A stretch of DNA of 64,000 bases from Solirubrobacter taibaiensis. Lineage in GTDB: Bacteria > Actinomycetota > Thermoleophilia > Solirubrobacterales > Solirubrobacteraceae. Both the position numbers and the translations under genes were made by a program. Under the pieces are notes generated by a model, which did not search any database, was not told where the DNA came from, and was given only the letters and a program-made list of their open reading frames with translations. Positions 1 to 11,372 of the stretch are shown in pieces. Each line of letters opens with the position of its first letter. Within the stretch, counting starts at the first letter, position 1. The stretch spans positions 171,248 to 235,247 of the forward strand of contig JAPDDQ010000005.1 in NCBI GenBank assembly GCA_027587225.1, in the 5' to 3' direction.

Positions 1-210
1 CCGCGCTCTCCCGAGATCTCATCCGGGATCGTCTGCTTCGACGTCGCGGGCCTCAGCCCGGGTCAGGTCGTCTCTCGCCTTGCAGAGCGCCGAATTCGCG
101 CCTCGGTCACGCCCTACGCGGAGGCGCATGTGCGGCTCGGAACCTCCCTGCACGTGGACGCGGCGGACGTCGACGGCGCCCTTGAGGCTGTTAAAGCGCT
201 ACAGGGGTAG
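1..210 (+). CDS. Class V aminotransferase-like protein, C-terminal fragment
   Basis: An open frame enters from the left edge and stops at TAG 208-210, leaving about 69 residues. The visible part (SSGIVCFDVAG, then RASVTPYAEAHVRLGTS, then a helix ending AVKALQG) resembles the small C-terminal domain of class V PLP-dependent aminotransferases of the cysteine desulfurase / isopenicillin-N epimerase type. In these the RxGTSLH-like strand is followed by a final helix of the form 'D-D-x-A-L-x-A-V-x-A-L'. The PLP lysine lies outside the window, so the substrate cannot be judged. It ends 42 bases before the aconitase start. The family call is moderately sure, the subfamily is not. Confidence 0.6.
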   Translation, partial: PRSPEISSGIVCFDVAGLSPGQVVSRLAERRIRASVTPYAEAHVRLGTSLHVDAADVDGALEAVKALQG

Positions 211-252
211 GCTCACTGGCACGAAAATCCCCTCCTACGGGAGTAGAAAACT

Positions 253-3054
<2,802 letters not shown>

Positions 3055-4110
3055 GTGCCGCTACCGGAGACCCTGCGCCGGCTGCTCACCGCAGCCGGCC
3101 CGTCCGGGTACGAGCACGCGCCCGCCGCGGTGTTCCGTGAGGCGGCGTCGGCGTTCGCCGAGGTGACGCATGACACCGTGGGCTCCACGGTGGCGCGGGT
3201 CCCGGGTGTGGGCGGCGGCCGTTCCGTGGCCGTGGTCGGGCACATCGACGAGATCGGGCTGATCGTCCACCACATCGACGACGACGGGTTCCTGTGGTTC
3301 ACCGGCGTCGGCGGGTGGGACCCGGTCGTGCTCGTCGGCCAGCGGGTGGACATCTCCACCCGCGGCGGCGTCGTCCCGGGCGTGGTCGGCAAGAAGCCGA
3401 TCCACCTGATGAAGGACGAGGACCGCAAGAAGGTCCCGGAGCTCAAGAACCTGCACATCGACATCGGCGCGGCCTCGGGCGACGAGGCCCGCGGGCTGGT
3501 CCGGATCGGCGACGTCGCGGTGATCGCCGGCGAGCCGGTCGAGTTCCCGGGCGGGCGCTACGTGTCGCGCTCGATGGACAACCGGCTCGGGTGTTACGTG
3601 GCCCTGGAGGCCGCGCGGCTGGTCGCGGAGGCCGGCGGCGCGCCGGGCGACGTGTACGCCGCGGCGGTCGCCCAGGAGGAGATCAGCTTCGGCGGCTCGC
3701 GCACGACCGCGTACTCGCTGCGGCCCGACGTGGCCATCGCGGTCGACGTGACCTTCGCCACCGACCAGCCGGGCATCTCCGAGCAGGAGCTGGGCAAGCA
3801 CCGGTTCGGGTCCGGGGCGGTTCTCACGCGGGGGTCGACTTTGGACCCGTTGCTGTTCGAGCTGCTGTACGAGACGGCCGAGGCCGAGGGCATCCCGTTC
3901 ACCGTCGACGCCTCCGCGCGCGGCACGGGCACCGACGCCGACGCGATCCACATCTCACGCGCCGGCATCCCCACCTCGGTGGTCTCCGTGCCGCTGCGCT
4001 ACATGCACTCGCCGGTGGAGATGGTCCAGCTGAGCGACGTCGTGGCGGCCGCGCGGCTGATCGCGGCGTTCGCGCTGCGGCTGCCGGCAGACGCCGATTT
4101 CAAGCGCTAG
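3055..4110 (+). CDS. M42 family metallopeptidase (glutamyl aminopeptidase / FrvX-like)
   Basis: A 351-residue cytosolic di-metal aminopeptidase of family M42, which usually forms large tetrahedral assemblies and trims short peptides. The motifs are in order: GHIDEIGL with metal ligands H63 and D65, RSMDNRLG with a bridging Asp, AQEEISFGG with the catalytic Glu pair, and a C-terminal YMHSPVEM carrying the last His ligand. The GTG start at 3055 directly follows the aconitase TAG, and the HAD gene starts directly after this stop, so the three genes probably share one mRNA with coupled translation. The exact substrate preference is not visible. Confidence 0.9.
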   Translation: MPLPETLRRLLTAAGPSGYEHAPAAVFREAASAFAEVTHDTVGSTVARVPGVGGGRSVAVVGHIDEIGLIVHHIDDDGFLWFTGVGGWDPVVLVGQRVDISTRGGVVPGVVGKKPIHLMKDEDRKKVPELKNLHIDIGAASGDEARGLVRIGDVAVIAGEPVEFPGGRYVSRSMDNRLGCYVALEAARLVAEAGGAPGDVYAAAVAQEEISFGGSRTTAYSLRPDVAIAVDVTFATDQPGISEQELGKHRFGSGAVLTRGSTLDPLLFELLYETAEAEGIPFTVDASARGTGTDADAIHISRAGIPTSVVSVPLRYMHSPVEMVQLSDVVAAARLIAAFALRLPADADFKR

Positions 4111-4782
4111 TTGCTGTTACTGCTGTTCGATATCGACGGCACGCTCCTGCAGCGGGCCTCCGTGGAACACGCGCTCGCCCTGCGCACAGCGGCGGGCGCG
4201 GTGCACGGCGTCGACCTGATGGGCGTGGACGGCGTGGACTACGCGGGACGCACGGATCGCGCGATCACGCGCGACCTGCTCGCCGCAGTCGGCGTGTCCG
4301 AGGTCGACGACGCCTGGCTGGACGCGTGCGTCACCGAGTACGAACGGCTGTGCCCGGACGATCTGAGCGCCAAGGTGGCACCGGGGATGGTGGACCTGCT
4401 CGAGGCGTTGTCGGCACGGCCCTCCGAGTTCCGGTTGGCCTTGGTGACCGGCAACCTCGAGCCGGTCGCGCGGATCAAGCTCGCCGCGGCCGGCATCGGT
4501 CACTACTTCGAGCCCGGCCAGGGCGGCTTCGGCTCCGACGACGAGGACCGCGGCCGGTTGCCGGCGATCGCGCGGGGCCGGGCTTCTTCGCCCCCGTGGT
4601 CGCGCGAGCGGACCGTGGTGATCGGTGACACCCCGCGGGACATCGCGTGTGCGCGGGTGGATGAGGTGCGTGTGGCCGCCGTGGCTACGGGCCCATACGC
4701 GGTGGAAGCGTTGGCCGAGGCGGACGCGGTCGTCGATGACGCCAGCTCGCTCCTCCCTGTCCTCGAAGACTGGCTCGGCTAG
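4111..4782 (+). CDS. HAD-superfamily hydrolase (phosphoglycolate phosphatase-like)
   Basis: A 223-residue phosphatase of the haloacid dehalogenase superfamily. Motif I is FDIDGT with nucleophile D7 and acid/base D9. The helical cap lies at about 15-90, motif II is in LVTGN, a motif III lysine is in RIKLAAAG, and motif IV is VIGDTPRDI with D173. A cap of this size suggests a Gph/PGP-like or small phosphoester phosphatase. The TTG start at 4111 abuts the M42 stop, an unusual start justified by the position of motif I at the N-terminus. It is the last gene before a repeat-rich non-coding block. The substrate is unknown. Confidence 0.85.
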   Translation: MLLLLFDIDGTLLQRASVEHALALRTAAGAVHGVDLMGVDGVDYAGRTDRAITRDLLAAVGVSEVDDAWLDACVTEYERLCPDDLSAKVAPGMVDLLEALSARPSEFRLALVTGNLEPVARIKLAAAGIGHYFEPGQGGFGSDDEDRGRLPAIARGRASSPPWSRERTVVIGDTPRDIACARVDEVRVAAVATGPYAVEALAEADAVVDDASSLLPVLEDWLG

Positions 4783-5146
4783 CGACGCTCGCGTGGCGTC
4801 CCGCAAAGGGGGTGTGTCAACTGAGCGTCGAGGGGTGACGCCAGGTTGAGGCACCCCGCCGGGGATGAGCGGCAACGCGCCACCCGTGGCGTGCGCCGTC
4901 CCTCGGCGTGGGAAGACGTGAACGCCTCGGCGTTCACGCAGTGCGGGGCACCCGCCTCACCCGCAATCAGCACGCCCGCCCCGACGGGTCAAGAAACCCG
5001 TGACGACCTCGTGGCCCGCCTCGACCGTCTGGGCACGGGTTTCTTGACGCGGCGGACAGCGGGCGTGCTCGCAGTTGTCGTGCGTGAACCATTCGCGCCT
5101 CCGCTGCGATGTAACTGGGCAATGACCGCTACGGGGCTCATGGCCG
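4783..5146. repeat. Non-coding block with structured repeats (copy A)
   Basis: This 364-base stretch has no convincing gene. It holds a 20-base segment at 4785-4804, a GAGCGGCAACGCGCCACCC segment at 4867-4885, a small hairpin GTGAACGCC/GGCGTTCAC near 4918-4937, and a long inverted repeat at 4988-5048. The same components, with the composite inverted, recur at 63420-63730. They include a 27-base identical run around the long inverted repeat. The block separates the HAD gene from the sigma factor and could contain the sigma promoter, but I could not assign one confidently. Confidence 0.75.
4988..5048 (+). repeat. Long inverted repeat, copy 1 (15-base perfect arms)
   Basis: The arms are GTCAAGAAACCCGTG at 4988-5002 and its exact reverse complement at 5034-5048, around a 31-base loop. 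The left arm with its flank is itself a small hairpin (ACGGGT-CAAGAA-ACCCGT). The loop sequences CAAGAA and TTCTTG of the two halves are complementary. There is no T-run after either arm, so it does not look like an intrinsic terminator. A second copy lies at 63446-63505 on the opposite strand. Confidence 0.85.
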
Positions 5147-5770
5147 GTGATCGGCGCGGATTGTTCAGTCAGCCTCGACAGGGGTAACAGCACCTCTGCG
5201 TTGAGGCCCTTGTCCGCCCGGCATTCTCGCGAGGCGTCCGACGCCGACCTGCCGCTCCTGCGGGCGCTGGCTGACGGGCGCCATGACCCGGCCGCCGGGG
5301 TGCTCTATGACCGCTACGCGCGGCGGATCCTCGCGCTCGGGACGCGGTTGCTGGGCGATCGGGCGCTCGCCGAGGACCTCGTGCAGGAGACGTTCGTCGG
5401 ACTCCTGCGCGCCGCGCCGCGGTTCGACGCGTCGCGCGGGACGGTGCGGGCGCTGCTGTTCACGATCGCTCGGCGCAGCGCGATCGACTTGCATCGCCGG
5501 CGCACGGCGGGCCCGGGGCTTACGACCGAACTGCCGCTGGAGCTGGCCGACCAGGGCGACGACGCCTTCGACGCGCTGGTGGCCGAGATCGACCTGCGGG
5601 CCGCGATGGCCGAGCTGCCGGAGCAGCACCGTGAGATGCTCGAACTGGCCTATGACCGCGACCTGGCCCAGCCCGCGATCGCCGAGCGGCTCGGCATCCC
5701 ACTCGGGACCGTGAAGTCCCGCACCTCCAACGCGCTGCGCGCGCTCCGCGCCGCGCTCGACGAGACATGA
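5147..5770 (+). CDS. ECF-type RNA polymerase sigma factor
   Basis: An extracytoplasmic-function sigma factor of up to 207 residues. Region 2 spans YDRYARRILALGTRLLGD through EDLVQETFVGLLR to IARRSAIDLHRRR, covering core binding and -10 recognition. Region 4 is PEQHREMLELAYDRDLAQ followed by the helix-turn-helix IAERLGIPLGTVKSRTSNAL. Its ATGA overlap with the following RskA-like gene indicates a sigma/anti-sigma pair. The GTG at 5147 gives the longest product. TTG 5201 is an alternative that would remove 18 poorly conserved residues; it has TAACAG ten bases upstream. The family resembles SigK-like ECF factors, but the regulon is unknown. Confidence 0.9.
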   Translation: MIGADCSVSLDRGNSTSALRPLSARHSREASDADLPLLRALADGRHDPAAGVLYDRYARRILALGTRLLGDRALAEDLVQETFVGLLRAAPRFDASRGTVRALLFTIARRSAIDLHRRRTAGPGLTTELPLELADQGDDAFDALVAEIDLRAAMAELPEQHREMLELAYDRDLAQPAIAERLGIPLGTVKSRTSNALRALRAALDET

Positions 5771-6330
5771 CCGACGATCCCGACCTGATCGCGCGCCTGA
5801 AGGCCGCGCCGCCGCTGCCCGAGCCGCCGCCGGAGCTGCGCGAGCGCACGCTGCGGGCGATGGCGGCGGCCGCGGAGATCGACGGTGCGGCCGCGCGGCC
5901 AATCCGCCGCTCGCGCCCGTGGTGGCGGATCGCGCTCGTGCCCATCGGTGCGGCGGTGCTCCTGGTCTTCCTGCTCACGCGCCCCCAGGGGGAGCTCGAG
6001 CTGCGCGCCGAGTTGCGCGACGGCGACGCGGTCGCGCAGGTCGAGGTCCGTGAGATCGGCGAAGGGCGCACGGTCCGCCTGGACACCGACGATCTGCCCG
6101 TGCTCCCGAAGGGCGAGTACTACGAGGTGTGGTTCGTCGGGCCCCAGGACACACCGGGCCGGCCGCAGCGCGTGTCCGCCGGCACGTTCCATCCCGACCC
6201 GCAGGGGCGCACGCACGTGACGCTGTTCGGCGCGGTCGATCCCGCCAAGCTCCCGGAGATCGAGATCACGGCCGAGCCGGGCGATGGAAACCCGGCACCG
6301 AGCGGCACCGTCGTGCTGCGCGGCGCCTAA
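5767..6330 (+). CDS. RskA-like anti-sigma factor (membrane protein)
   Basis: A 187-residue single-pass membrane protein. A proline-rich cytoplasmic N-terminus (1-54) is followed by one membrane helix at about 55-71 and a periplasmic/exterior beta domain. That domain has the YYEVWFVG...AGTFHPD...HVTLFGAV pattern of the anti-sigma-K factor RskA domain. No zinc-binding HxxxCxxC is present in the short N-terminal part, so sigma binding would use an unzipped or minimal anti-sigma segment. It starts inside the sigma stop codon (ATGA), giving coupled translation. It would hold the sigma factor at the membrane until regulated proteolysis releases it (inference from the RskA family). Its TAA overlaps the stop of the convergent gene. 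Confidence 0.85.
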   Translation: MTDDPDLIARLKAAPPLPEPPPELRERTLRAMAAAAEIDGAAARPIRRSRPWWRIALVPIGAAVLLVFLLTRPQGELELRAELRDGDAVAQVEVREIGEGRTVRLDTDDLPVLPKGEYYEVWFVGPQDTPGRPQRVSAGTFHPDPQGRTHVTLFGAVDPAKLPEIEITAEPGDGNPAPSGTVVLRGA

Positions 6331-7748
6331 CGCTCGAGCTGGAGGACGGCCGCGACCGGCGGCGCGCCCTTCTTCTTGCGCACCCGCGTGACGAACACGG
6401 CGTCGGCGCGGACGGCCGTCGTCGTCAGGGTGTCCTGGATCCCCGCGGGCGGGGACTCCCAGAGCGGCTTGTTGATGTGCCCCTTGGCCGGGAACCGGCC
6501 CGGCTCATGGCCGGCGTCGCGGCGGGCCGTCGGGTACGTGCCGTAGATCGCCTCGTCGCTGGACACGCGCTGCGGACGCAGACGGCCGACGCGGACCTGC
6601 TGGCGCGTGTAGCTCGCGCGCACGTAGGCGAGCTCGCCGCCGATCACGGACGGGCCGCGCAGTTGCACGCGGGCCTCGCGACGCAGCATCGTGCGCACCC
6701 CGCTGACCAGGTCCAAGGACTCGATCCGGCCATCCACGTCGTAGATGAGCAGGTTGCCGCTCAGCGCGGGGCGACCGACGGCACCGATCACGAGCTGGCG
6801 CGGGGCCAGGTCCGTGAGCGCGGCGCCGACGAGCTCCTGCCCCTGGCGCCAGACGACGAACGTGCCGGATACCGCGACGCTGTCGGCGGTGGGTGCGGCG
6901 ATCGCGCCCAGTCCGGCGACGACCACCTGGCCGTTGGCGATCCAGGCCTGCCGGCCCCCGCCGATCGCCGGGTGGCTGCCGGGGAGCGCCTGCACGCCCG
7001 CAGGGCCGCGCTGCTCGCCCAGGCCCCCGGGACGGTGGAACGCGACCGCGGCGCCGTCCACCGTCGGATCGGAGAAGCCGGCGGCGGCGCCGATCACCTG
7101 CGCCTGCGCGGGCGCGGCGAACAGCGCGACGGCCACCCCGGCCAAGGCGGCGGCGTCGGCGAGCCGCAATCCACGCAGGATGCGCGGCTGCTCGGCCATC
7201 GCCGCGTGCGCGGTCCCGCCGCCGAACGGGGCGAGGATCACGACCGGGAGCGTGCGGCCCACGCCGAAGGCCAACCCGACCAGCAGGCCGAGCGCCGGGT
7301 CGCCGAGCGCGACGGACACGCCCGCGAGCGCCCACACCGCGAACGTGAGGATGAAGGTGGTGAAGCCGAGGCCGAGCAGCACGCCGTACAGGCCGGCCGC
7401 GAGCGACACGGGCAGGACGCGGCGCCAGGACTCGGGCACCTGGCGGCGGACCTGCGGCATGATCCGCGCGCCTCGCGCTTCGAGCGCGGCGGCGGCGAGC
7501 GCGATCACGGCGGCGATCACAGGGGCGGCGGCACCGAGCCACGAGCCCAACAGCGCGAGCCCGCCGAAGGTGATCGCGCCGCCCACGAGCGCGCCGATCG
7601 CGAACGTCGTGCAGGCGGCGATCGTGACCCGCATCCGCCCGGCGTAGCCGGAGGGCGCGAGCGTCTCCACCATCGAGAACCCGCACGGCGACCACGCGCC
7701 GGTGACGCCGGCGACGAGCGCCAGCGCGATCAACGTCACTTCGACCAT
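6327..7748 (-). CDS. MauF/DsbD-like membrane protein fused to a propeller-like domain
   Basis: A 473-residue protein in two parts. Residues about 1-215 contain roughly six hydrophobic helices, with GAWSPCGFSMVE (C22) in the first and FGVGRTLPVVILAP in a later one. This is the pattern of the CcdA/DsbD/MauF electron-transfer membrane family. After an AAPAQAQ stretch, residues about 225-473 form repeated short beta segments (QAWIANGQVVVAG, TFVVWRQGQELVG, NLLIYDVDGRIESL) resembling propeller blades. MauF helps mature methylamine dehydrogenase, and MauA-like and MauE-like genes lie at 11369-12840. The start ATG 7748 has TAAGCT eight bases upstream and no Shine-Dalgarno. The membrane-family call is firm, the link to Mau is probable. 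Confidence 0.75.
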   Translation of the reverse strand: MVEVTLIALALVAGVTGAWSPCGFSMVETLAPSGYAGRMRVTIAACTTFAIGALVGGAITFGGLALLGSWLGAAAPVIAAVIALAAAALEARGARIMPQVRRQVPESWRRVLPVSLAAGLYGVLLGLGFTTFILTFAVWALAGVSVALGDPALGLLVGLAFGVGRTLPVVILAPFGGGTAHAAMAEQPRILRGLRLADAAALAGVAVALFAAPAQAQVIGAAAGFSDPTVDGAAVAFHRPGGLGEQRGPAGVQALPGSHPAIGGGRQAWIANGQVVVAGLGAIAAPTADSVAVSGTFVVWRQGQELVGAALTDLAPRQLVIGAVGRPALSGNLLIYDVDGRIESLDLVSGVRTMLRREARVQLRGPSVIGGELAYVRASYTRQQVRVGRLRPQRVSSDEAIYGTYPTARRDAGHEPGRFPAKGHINKPLWESPPAGIQDTLTTTAVRADAVFVTRVRKKKGAPPVAAVLQLER

Positions 7749-7756
7749 TGTTCACC

Positions 7757-7762
7757 AGCTTA
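7757..7762 (-). promoter_or_regulatory. Candidate -10 hexamer TAAGCT (leaderless start)
   Basis: TAAGCT on the minus strand ends eight bases before the ATG of the MauF-like gene. No Shine-Dalgarno is present, so transcription would begin at or next to the start codon. Confidence 0.45.
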
Positions 7763-7848
7763 CGGAGCGTTGCTGAGTTCACGCCGAAGTAACCACCGCG
7801 CCGGTCCCTGCTCACAGACTCCCGCCGTCAACCAGGGATCGGGGAACG

Positions 7849-9420
7849 ATGCAGCACCGCAGGGATGAACTCGCCGATGCGAGGCCGGAAGCGCTTCTGG
7901 GCACGAGGCGCCGCTTCCTCACGCTCGCCGGGGCGGCCGCCGTGCTGGCGTTCAGCACGCGCCTGCCGGGCACTGAGAGCGCCCGGGCGGGCTCGCTCGC
8001 GGGGTACCCGTTCACGCTCGGCGTGGCGTCCGGTGATCCGCTGCCGGATTCGGTCGTGCTGTGGACGCGGCTCGCGCCCGAGGCGCTCGACCCGTTCGGC
8101 GGAATGCCGTACACGCCGGTTGACGTCGCGTGGGAACTCGCGGACGACGAAGCGTTCACGCGCATCGTGCAGACCGGGACGGCCACGGCGCATGCCGAGT
8201 TTGCCCACAGCGTCCACATCGACGTGAAGGGCCTCGAGCCGGGCCGCGAGTACTTCTACCGCTTCGTCGCGGGTGGCGAACGCAGCCCGACCGGTCGCAC
8301 GCGCACCGCGCCCGGCCCGGGCAACGCCGCGATGAAGTTCGCGTTCGTCTCCTGCCAGAGCTGGCACGCGGGCTTCTACACCGCCTACAAGCACCTGGCC
8401 GACGAGGACGTCGACGTCGTCCTGCACCTCGGCGACTACATCTACGAGTTCGCGACCGACCCGGTCGGCGGCCCGCGCAACGCGCCGATCCCGGCCTCGG
8501 CGCAGGTGGCGACCGAGAGCCTGGACCAGTACCGCCAGCGCTACGCGCTCTACAAGACCGACCCGGACCTGCAGGCCGCGCACGCCGCGGCCCCGTTCGT
8601 GGTCACCTGGGACGACCACGAGGTGGTCAACAACTACGCCGGCGCGACCTCCCCGGACGGCACGGCCGAAGCCGAGTTCCTCGTGCGACGCGCCAACGCC
8701 TACCGTGCCTACTGGGAGAACATGCCGCTGCGCCCGCTGCAGCAGCCCAAGGGCCCGGACCTGCAGCTCTACCGCCGGTTCCGCTACGGCGACCTCGTCG
8801 AGTTCAACGTGCTCGACACGCGCCAGTACCGCAGCCCGCAGGTGACCGGCAACGAGCGCTTCAACCCCGCGCGCACGATCCTGGGCGGCGAGCAGGAGGC
8901 GTGGCTGCTCGGCGGCCTCGGCGCGCACTGGAACGTCCTCGCCCAGCAGGTCCTGATGGGCCAGCTCGACTCCGATCCGGGGGCCGGCGTGACGATCCCG
9001 AACGACGCCTGGGACGGCTACGCGGCCAACCGCATCCGGGTCGTCGATGCGATCGCGCAGCGAAAGGTCTCCAACCCGGTGGTGCTGTGCGGCGACGTGC
9101 ACCGCCACCAGGCCTCACACGTCAAGGGCGACTACCGGATCTCCAGCGCCCCGATCGTGGCGCCCGAGTTCACCTGCACGTCGATCTCGAGCGCCGGCGA
9201 CGGATCGGTCGAGACGCCCAACGCGAACGCCCTGTACGCCGCCAATCCCCATCTCCGGATGACCACGAGCCAGCGCGGCTACGCGGTCGCCACGGTCACG
9301 CGGGACGAGTGGCGCACCGACTTCCGCACGGTCCCGTACATCACGCGGGCGGACGCACCGGTCACCACCCACGCCAGCTACGTCGTCGAAAACGGCAACC
9401 CGGAGATGGAGACGGCATGA
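7849..9420 (+). CDS. phoD: PhoD-family alkaline phosphatase (Tat-exported)
   Basis: A 523-residue secreted phosphodiesterase/alkaline phosphatase of the PhoD family, which uses Fe3+ and Ca2+. The Tat signal RRRFLTLAG begins at residue 20, followed by a hydrophobic stretch and a likely cleavage near ESARA. A PhoD N-terminal fibronectin-like domain (ASGDPLPDSVVLWTRLAP) precedes the metallophosphatase core: FVSCQSWH, HLGDYIYE, TWDDHEVVNNYAG and CGDVHRHQ. A strong GGGGA Shine-Dalgarno sits just before ATG 7849. Its stop overlaps the start of a discoidin-domain secreted protein, so the two are probably made together. Role inferred: scavenging phosphate from organic esters outside the cell. Confidence 0.93.
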   Translation: MQHRRDELADARPEALLGTRRRFLTLAGAAAVLAFSTRLPGTESARAGSLAGYPFTLGVASGDPLPDSVVLWTRLAPEALDPFGGMPYTPVDVAWELADDEAFTRIVQTGTATAHAEFAHSVHIDVKGLEPGREYFYRFVAGGERSPTGRTRTAPGPGNAAMKFAFVSCQSWHAGFYTAYKHLADEDVDVVLHLGDYIYEFATDPVGGPRNAPIPASAQVATESLDQYRQRYALYKTDPDLQAAHAAAPFVVTWDDHEVVNNYAGATSPDGTAEAEFLVRRANAYRAYWENMPLRPLQQPKGPDLQLYRRFRYGDLVEFNVLDTRQYRSPQVTGNERFNPARTILGGEQEAWLLGGLGAHWNVLAQQVLMGQLDSDPGAGVTIPNDAWDGYAANRIRVVDAIAQRKVSNPVVLCGDVHRHQASHVKGDYRISSAPIVAPEFTCTSISSAGDGSVETPNANALYAANPHLRMTTSQRGYAVATVTRDEWRTDFRTVPYITRADAPVTTHASYVVENGNPEMETA

Positions 9421-11372
9421 AGCGCATCCTCGGCTTCACGGCGCTCTCGCTCGCCGTCGCCGCATTCAGCGGTACCGCCATCGGCCTGCCCGGCGGCGAG
9501 GACGACCGCGTCCAGCTCACGACGAGCGTGGACCAGATCGAGATCCTGCGCTGCATCGGCTACGCGCAGACGCGCCTCACGCTGCACAACACCACCGCCG
9601 ACCACCAGTACGGGGACGTCTTCCTGCGCCCGACCGGGCCGCTGCAGCTGTCGCGCTCGCAGTGGTCGACCTACACGCCGACTGGCCTGGACCCCGCGCT
9701 CCCGCTCCGGGTCCGGGTGGCGCCGGACGCTCCCGCCGGCGACTACGAGCTCGGGTACCAGCTCGGGGACCGGCAGCTGGCCTCGACGCCGGTGAAGGTC
9801 GTGTCGGACCCGGCGACGCAGTGCGTGCCCTCTGGCCGCATGACGGCGACCGCGACGAGCTCACAGGGCACCGACGACGCGTCGCGCGCTGTCGATGGTG
9901 ACCCGTCGACGATCTGGCGGTCTGCCGCGGGCGCGCTGCCACAGTCGATCACGATCGACCTCGGCGGCGTCTACGACATCAGCGAGTTGCGCTACCAGCC
10001 GCGATTCGATGGTCTTCTGAACGGGCACATCAACGCCTACACGCTGGCCGTCAGCACCGACGGCACGACGTTCACCACCGTTCGCACCAGCACCTGGGGC
10101 GCGTCGGAGCTGATGAAGTCCGCGCGGCTCACCACGCCCGCGCAGGGCGTCCGCAAGCTCCGCCTGACGGCTACGGCCGCGCGGAACAACTTCGCCGCGG
10201 TGGCGGAGCTGCACCCGCTTGGCGTGCCGATCGACGTGCCCGAGGTGAGCGCGACGGCCTTGACGGTGCCGAACGACCTGTTCGCCGGCAAGTCCGTGAA
10301 CGCCGTCGTGACCGCGGGCAACTGGACCAACGACCCGCTCGAGATCGAGGCGACGGTCGATGTGCCCGCGGGCTGGACGACCCAGCCGGTGCGGGTGATG
10401 GTCCCGCCCGGCCGTACGCTCCCGATCAACGTGCCGGTGACGCCGGCGCCGGTCGCGTTCCCGGAGCCGGGTGTGCAGCCGGAAGTGACGTTGACCGGCC
10501 GCGCCGCGCCGGTCGGCGGCGGCAACGTCGACGGCGCGCCGACCGCGACCGTGTGGGTCAAGCCCGATCCCACGGTGTTCGCGTCCGCACGGGACGCCGG
10601 CACGCCGTCGTCGGTCGTGATCATCGGCGGCTACACGCGGCTGGCGCCCGACAGCGCGGAGTGGATCGGCACGCCGCCCAGCAGCCGTGATCGCGGCGCC
10701 GGGTCGGATGCGCTGCGGCGCGACCACGTGTTCGCGACGGGGGAGGCGACGCTGCGGCTTGCGCTCCCGCCCGGCAAGCGCCGCGTGGCGCTGCTGCGTG
10801 GCGACGTGACCGCCGCGACCGGCCCGATGGTCGTGAAGGCCGACGGGGCGACGCTCGTGGGCGCGGGACCCGCGTTGCGGGCGCGCGAGTTCGCCTGGGA
10901 GCGGTTCGTGCTCGACGGCGGCCCCGCCGGGCGGACGGTCGACCTGACGCTCAGCGGCAGCGGCGGCGAGTGGAAGCTCGCCGCGCTCCTGATCGACCGC
11001 TCGGTGCTGGAGGACGGCGGCGCGGGCGGCACGGTGCCGGCCACGCTGTCGCTCACGTTGGGCGCGGCGGCGAGCTTCGGGTCGTTCCGGCCTGGTGTCG
11101 AGCGGACCTACGATGCGGGGACCACCGCGACGGTCATCTCCACCGCGGGTGACGCGACGCTCACCGCTTCCGGTCCGGTACGCCTGCGCAACGGCGCGTT
11201 CTCGCTCTCTGAGCCGCTCTCGGTGTCGCTGTCGCGGGCGACTTGGAACGCCCCGGTGTCCAACGACGAGGTCGTGATCGGCTTCCGGCAGCAGATCGGC
11301 GCGAACGAGCCGCTCCGCAGCGGGATCTACTCCGGGACGGTGACGTTCACGCTCGCCACGACCAACCCCTAG
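9417..11372 (+). CDS. Secreted protein with F5/8 type C (discoidin) and NEW3-like domains
   Basis: A 651-residue exported protein with a signal peptide at 1-22. Residues about 140-265 form a discoidin/F5/8C-type binding domain (DDASRAVDGDPSTIWRS, ITIDLGGVYDISELRYQP, RKLRLTATA). About 275-370 resemble a NEW3-like beta sandwich (TAGNWTNDPLEIEATVDVP). A middle domain at about 400-530 and a C-terminal beta domain (SLTLGAAASFGSFRPGVE to SGTVTFTLATTNP) follow. I know the last module as common in secreted Solirubrobacterales proteins. It overlaps the phoD stop (ATGA) and so probably works with PhoD, for example by anchoring to a polymer. There is no catalytic signature. Its TAG overlaps the stop of the convergent MauA-like gene. 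Confidence 0.8.
   Translation: MKRILGFTALSLAVAAFSGTAIGLPGGEDDRVQLTTSVDQIEILRCIGYAQTRLTLHNTTADHQYGDVFLRPTGPLQLSRSQWSTYTPTGLDPALPLRVRVAPDAPAGDYELGYQLGDRQLASTPVKVVSDPATQCVPSGRMTATATSSQGTDDASRAVDGDPSTIWRSAAGALPQSITIDLGGVYDISELRYQPRFDGLLNGHINAYTLAVSTDGTTFTTVRTSTWGASELMKSARLTTPAQGVRKLRLTATAARNNFAAVAELHPLGVPIDVPEVSATALTVPNDLFAGKSVNAVVTAGNWTNDPLEIEATVDVPAGWTTQPVRVMVPPGRTLPINVPVTPAPVAFPEPGVQPEVTLTGRAAPVGGGNVDGAPTATVWVKPDPTVFASARDAGTPSSVVIIGGYTRLAPDSAEWIGTPPSSRDRGAGSDALRRDHVFATGEATLRLALPPGKRRVALLRGDVTAATGPMVVKADGATLVGAGPALRAREFAWERFVLDGGPAGRTVDLTLSGSGGEWKLAALLIDRSVLEDGGAGGTVPATLSLTLGAAASFGSFRPGVERTYDAGTTATVISTAGDATLTASGPVRLRNGAFSLSEPLSVSLSRATWNAPVSNDEVVIGFRQQIGANEPLRSGIYSGTVTFTLATTNP

Noticed and set aside
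4988..5048. CRISPR repeat
   Set aside because: Only two copies 58 kb apart, no regular spacers and no cas genes; the structure is a single inverted repeat.
4988..5048. Intrinsic terminator of the HAD gene
   Set aside because: The stem begins 205 bases after the stop, has a 31-base loop and no T-run, and recurs with flanks at the other end of the window.
8130..9416. Extension of the discoidin-domain gene upstream through phoD
   Set aside because: The frame stays open by chance over phoD in another frame. The signal peptide begins exactly at ATG 9417, which overlaps the phoD stop.
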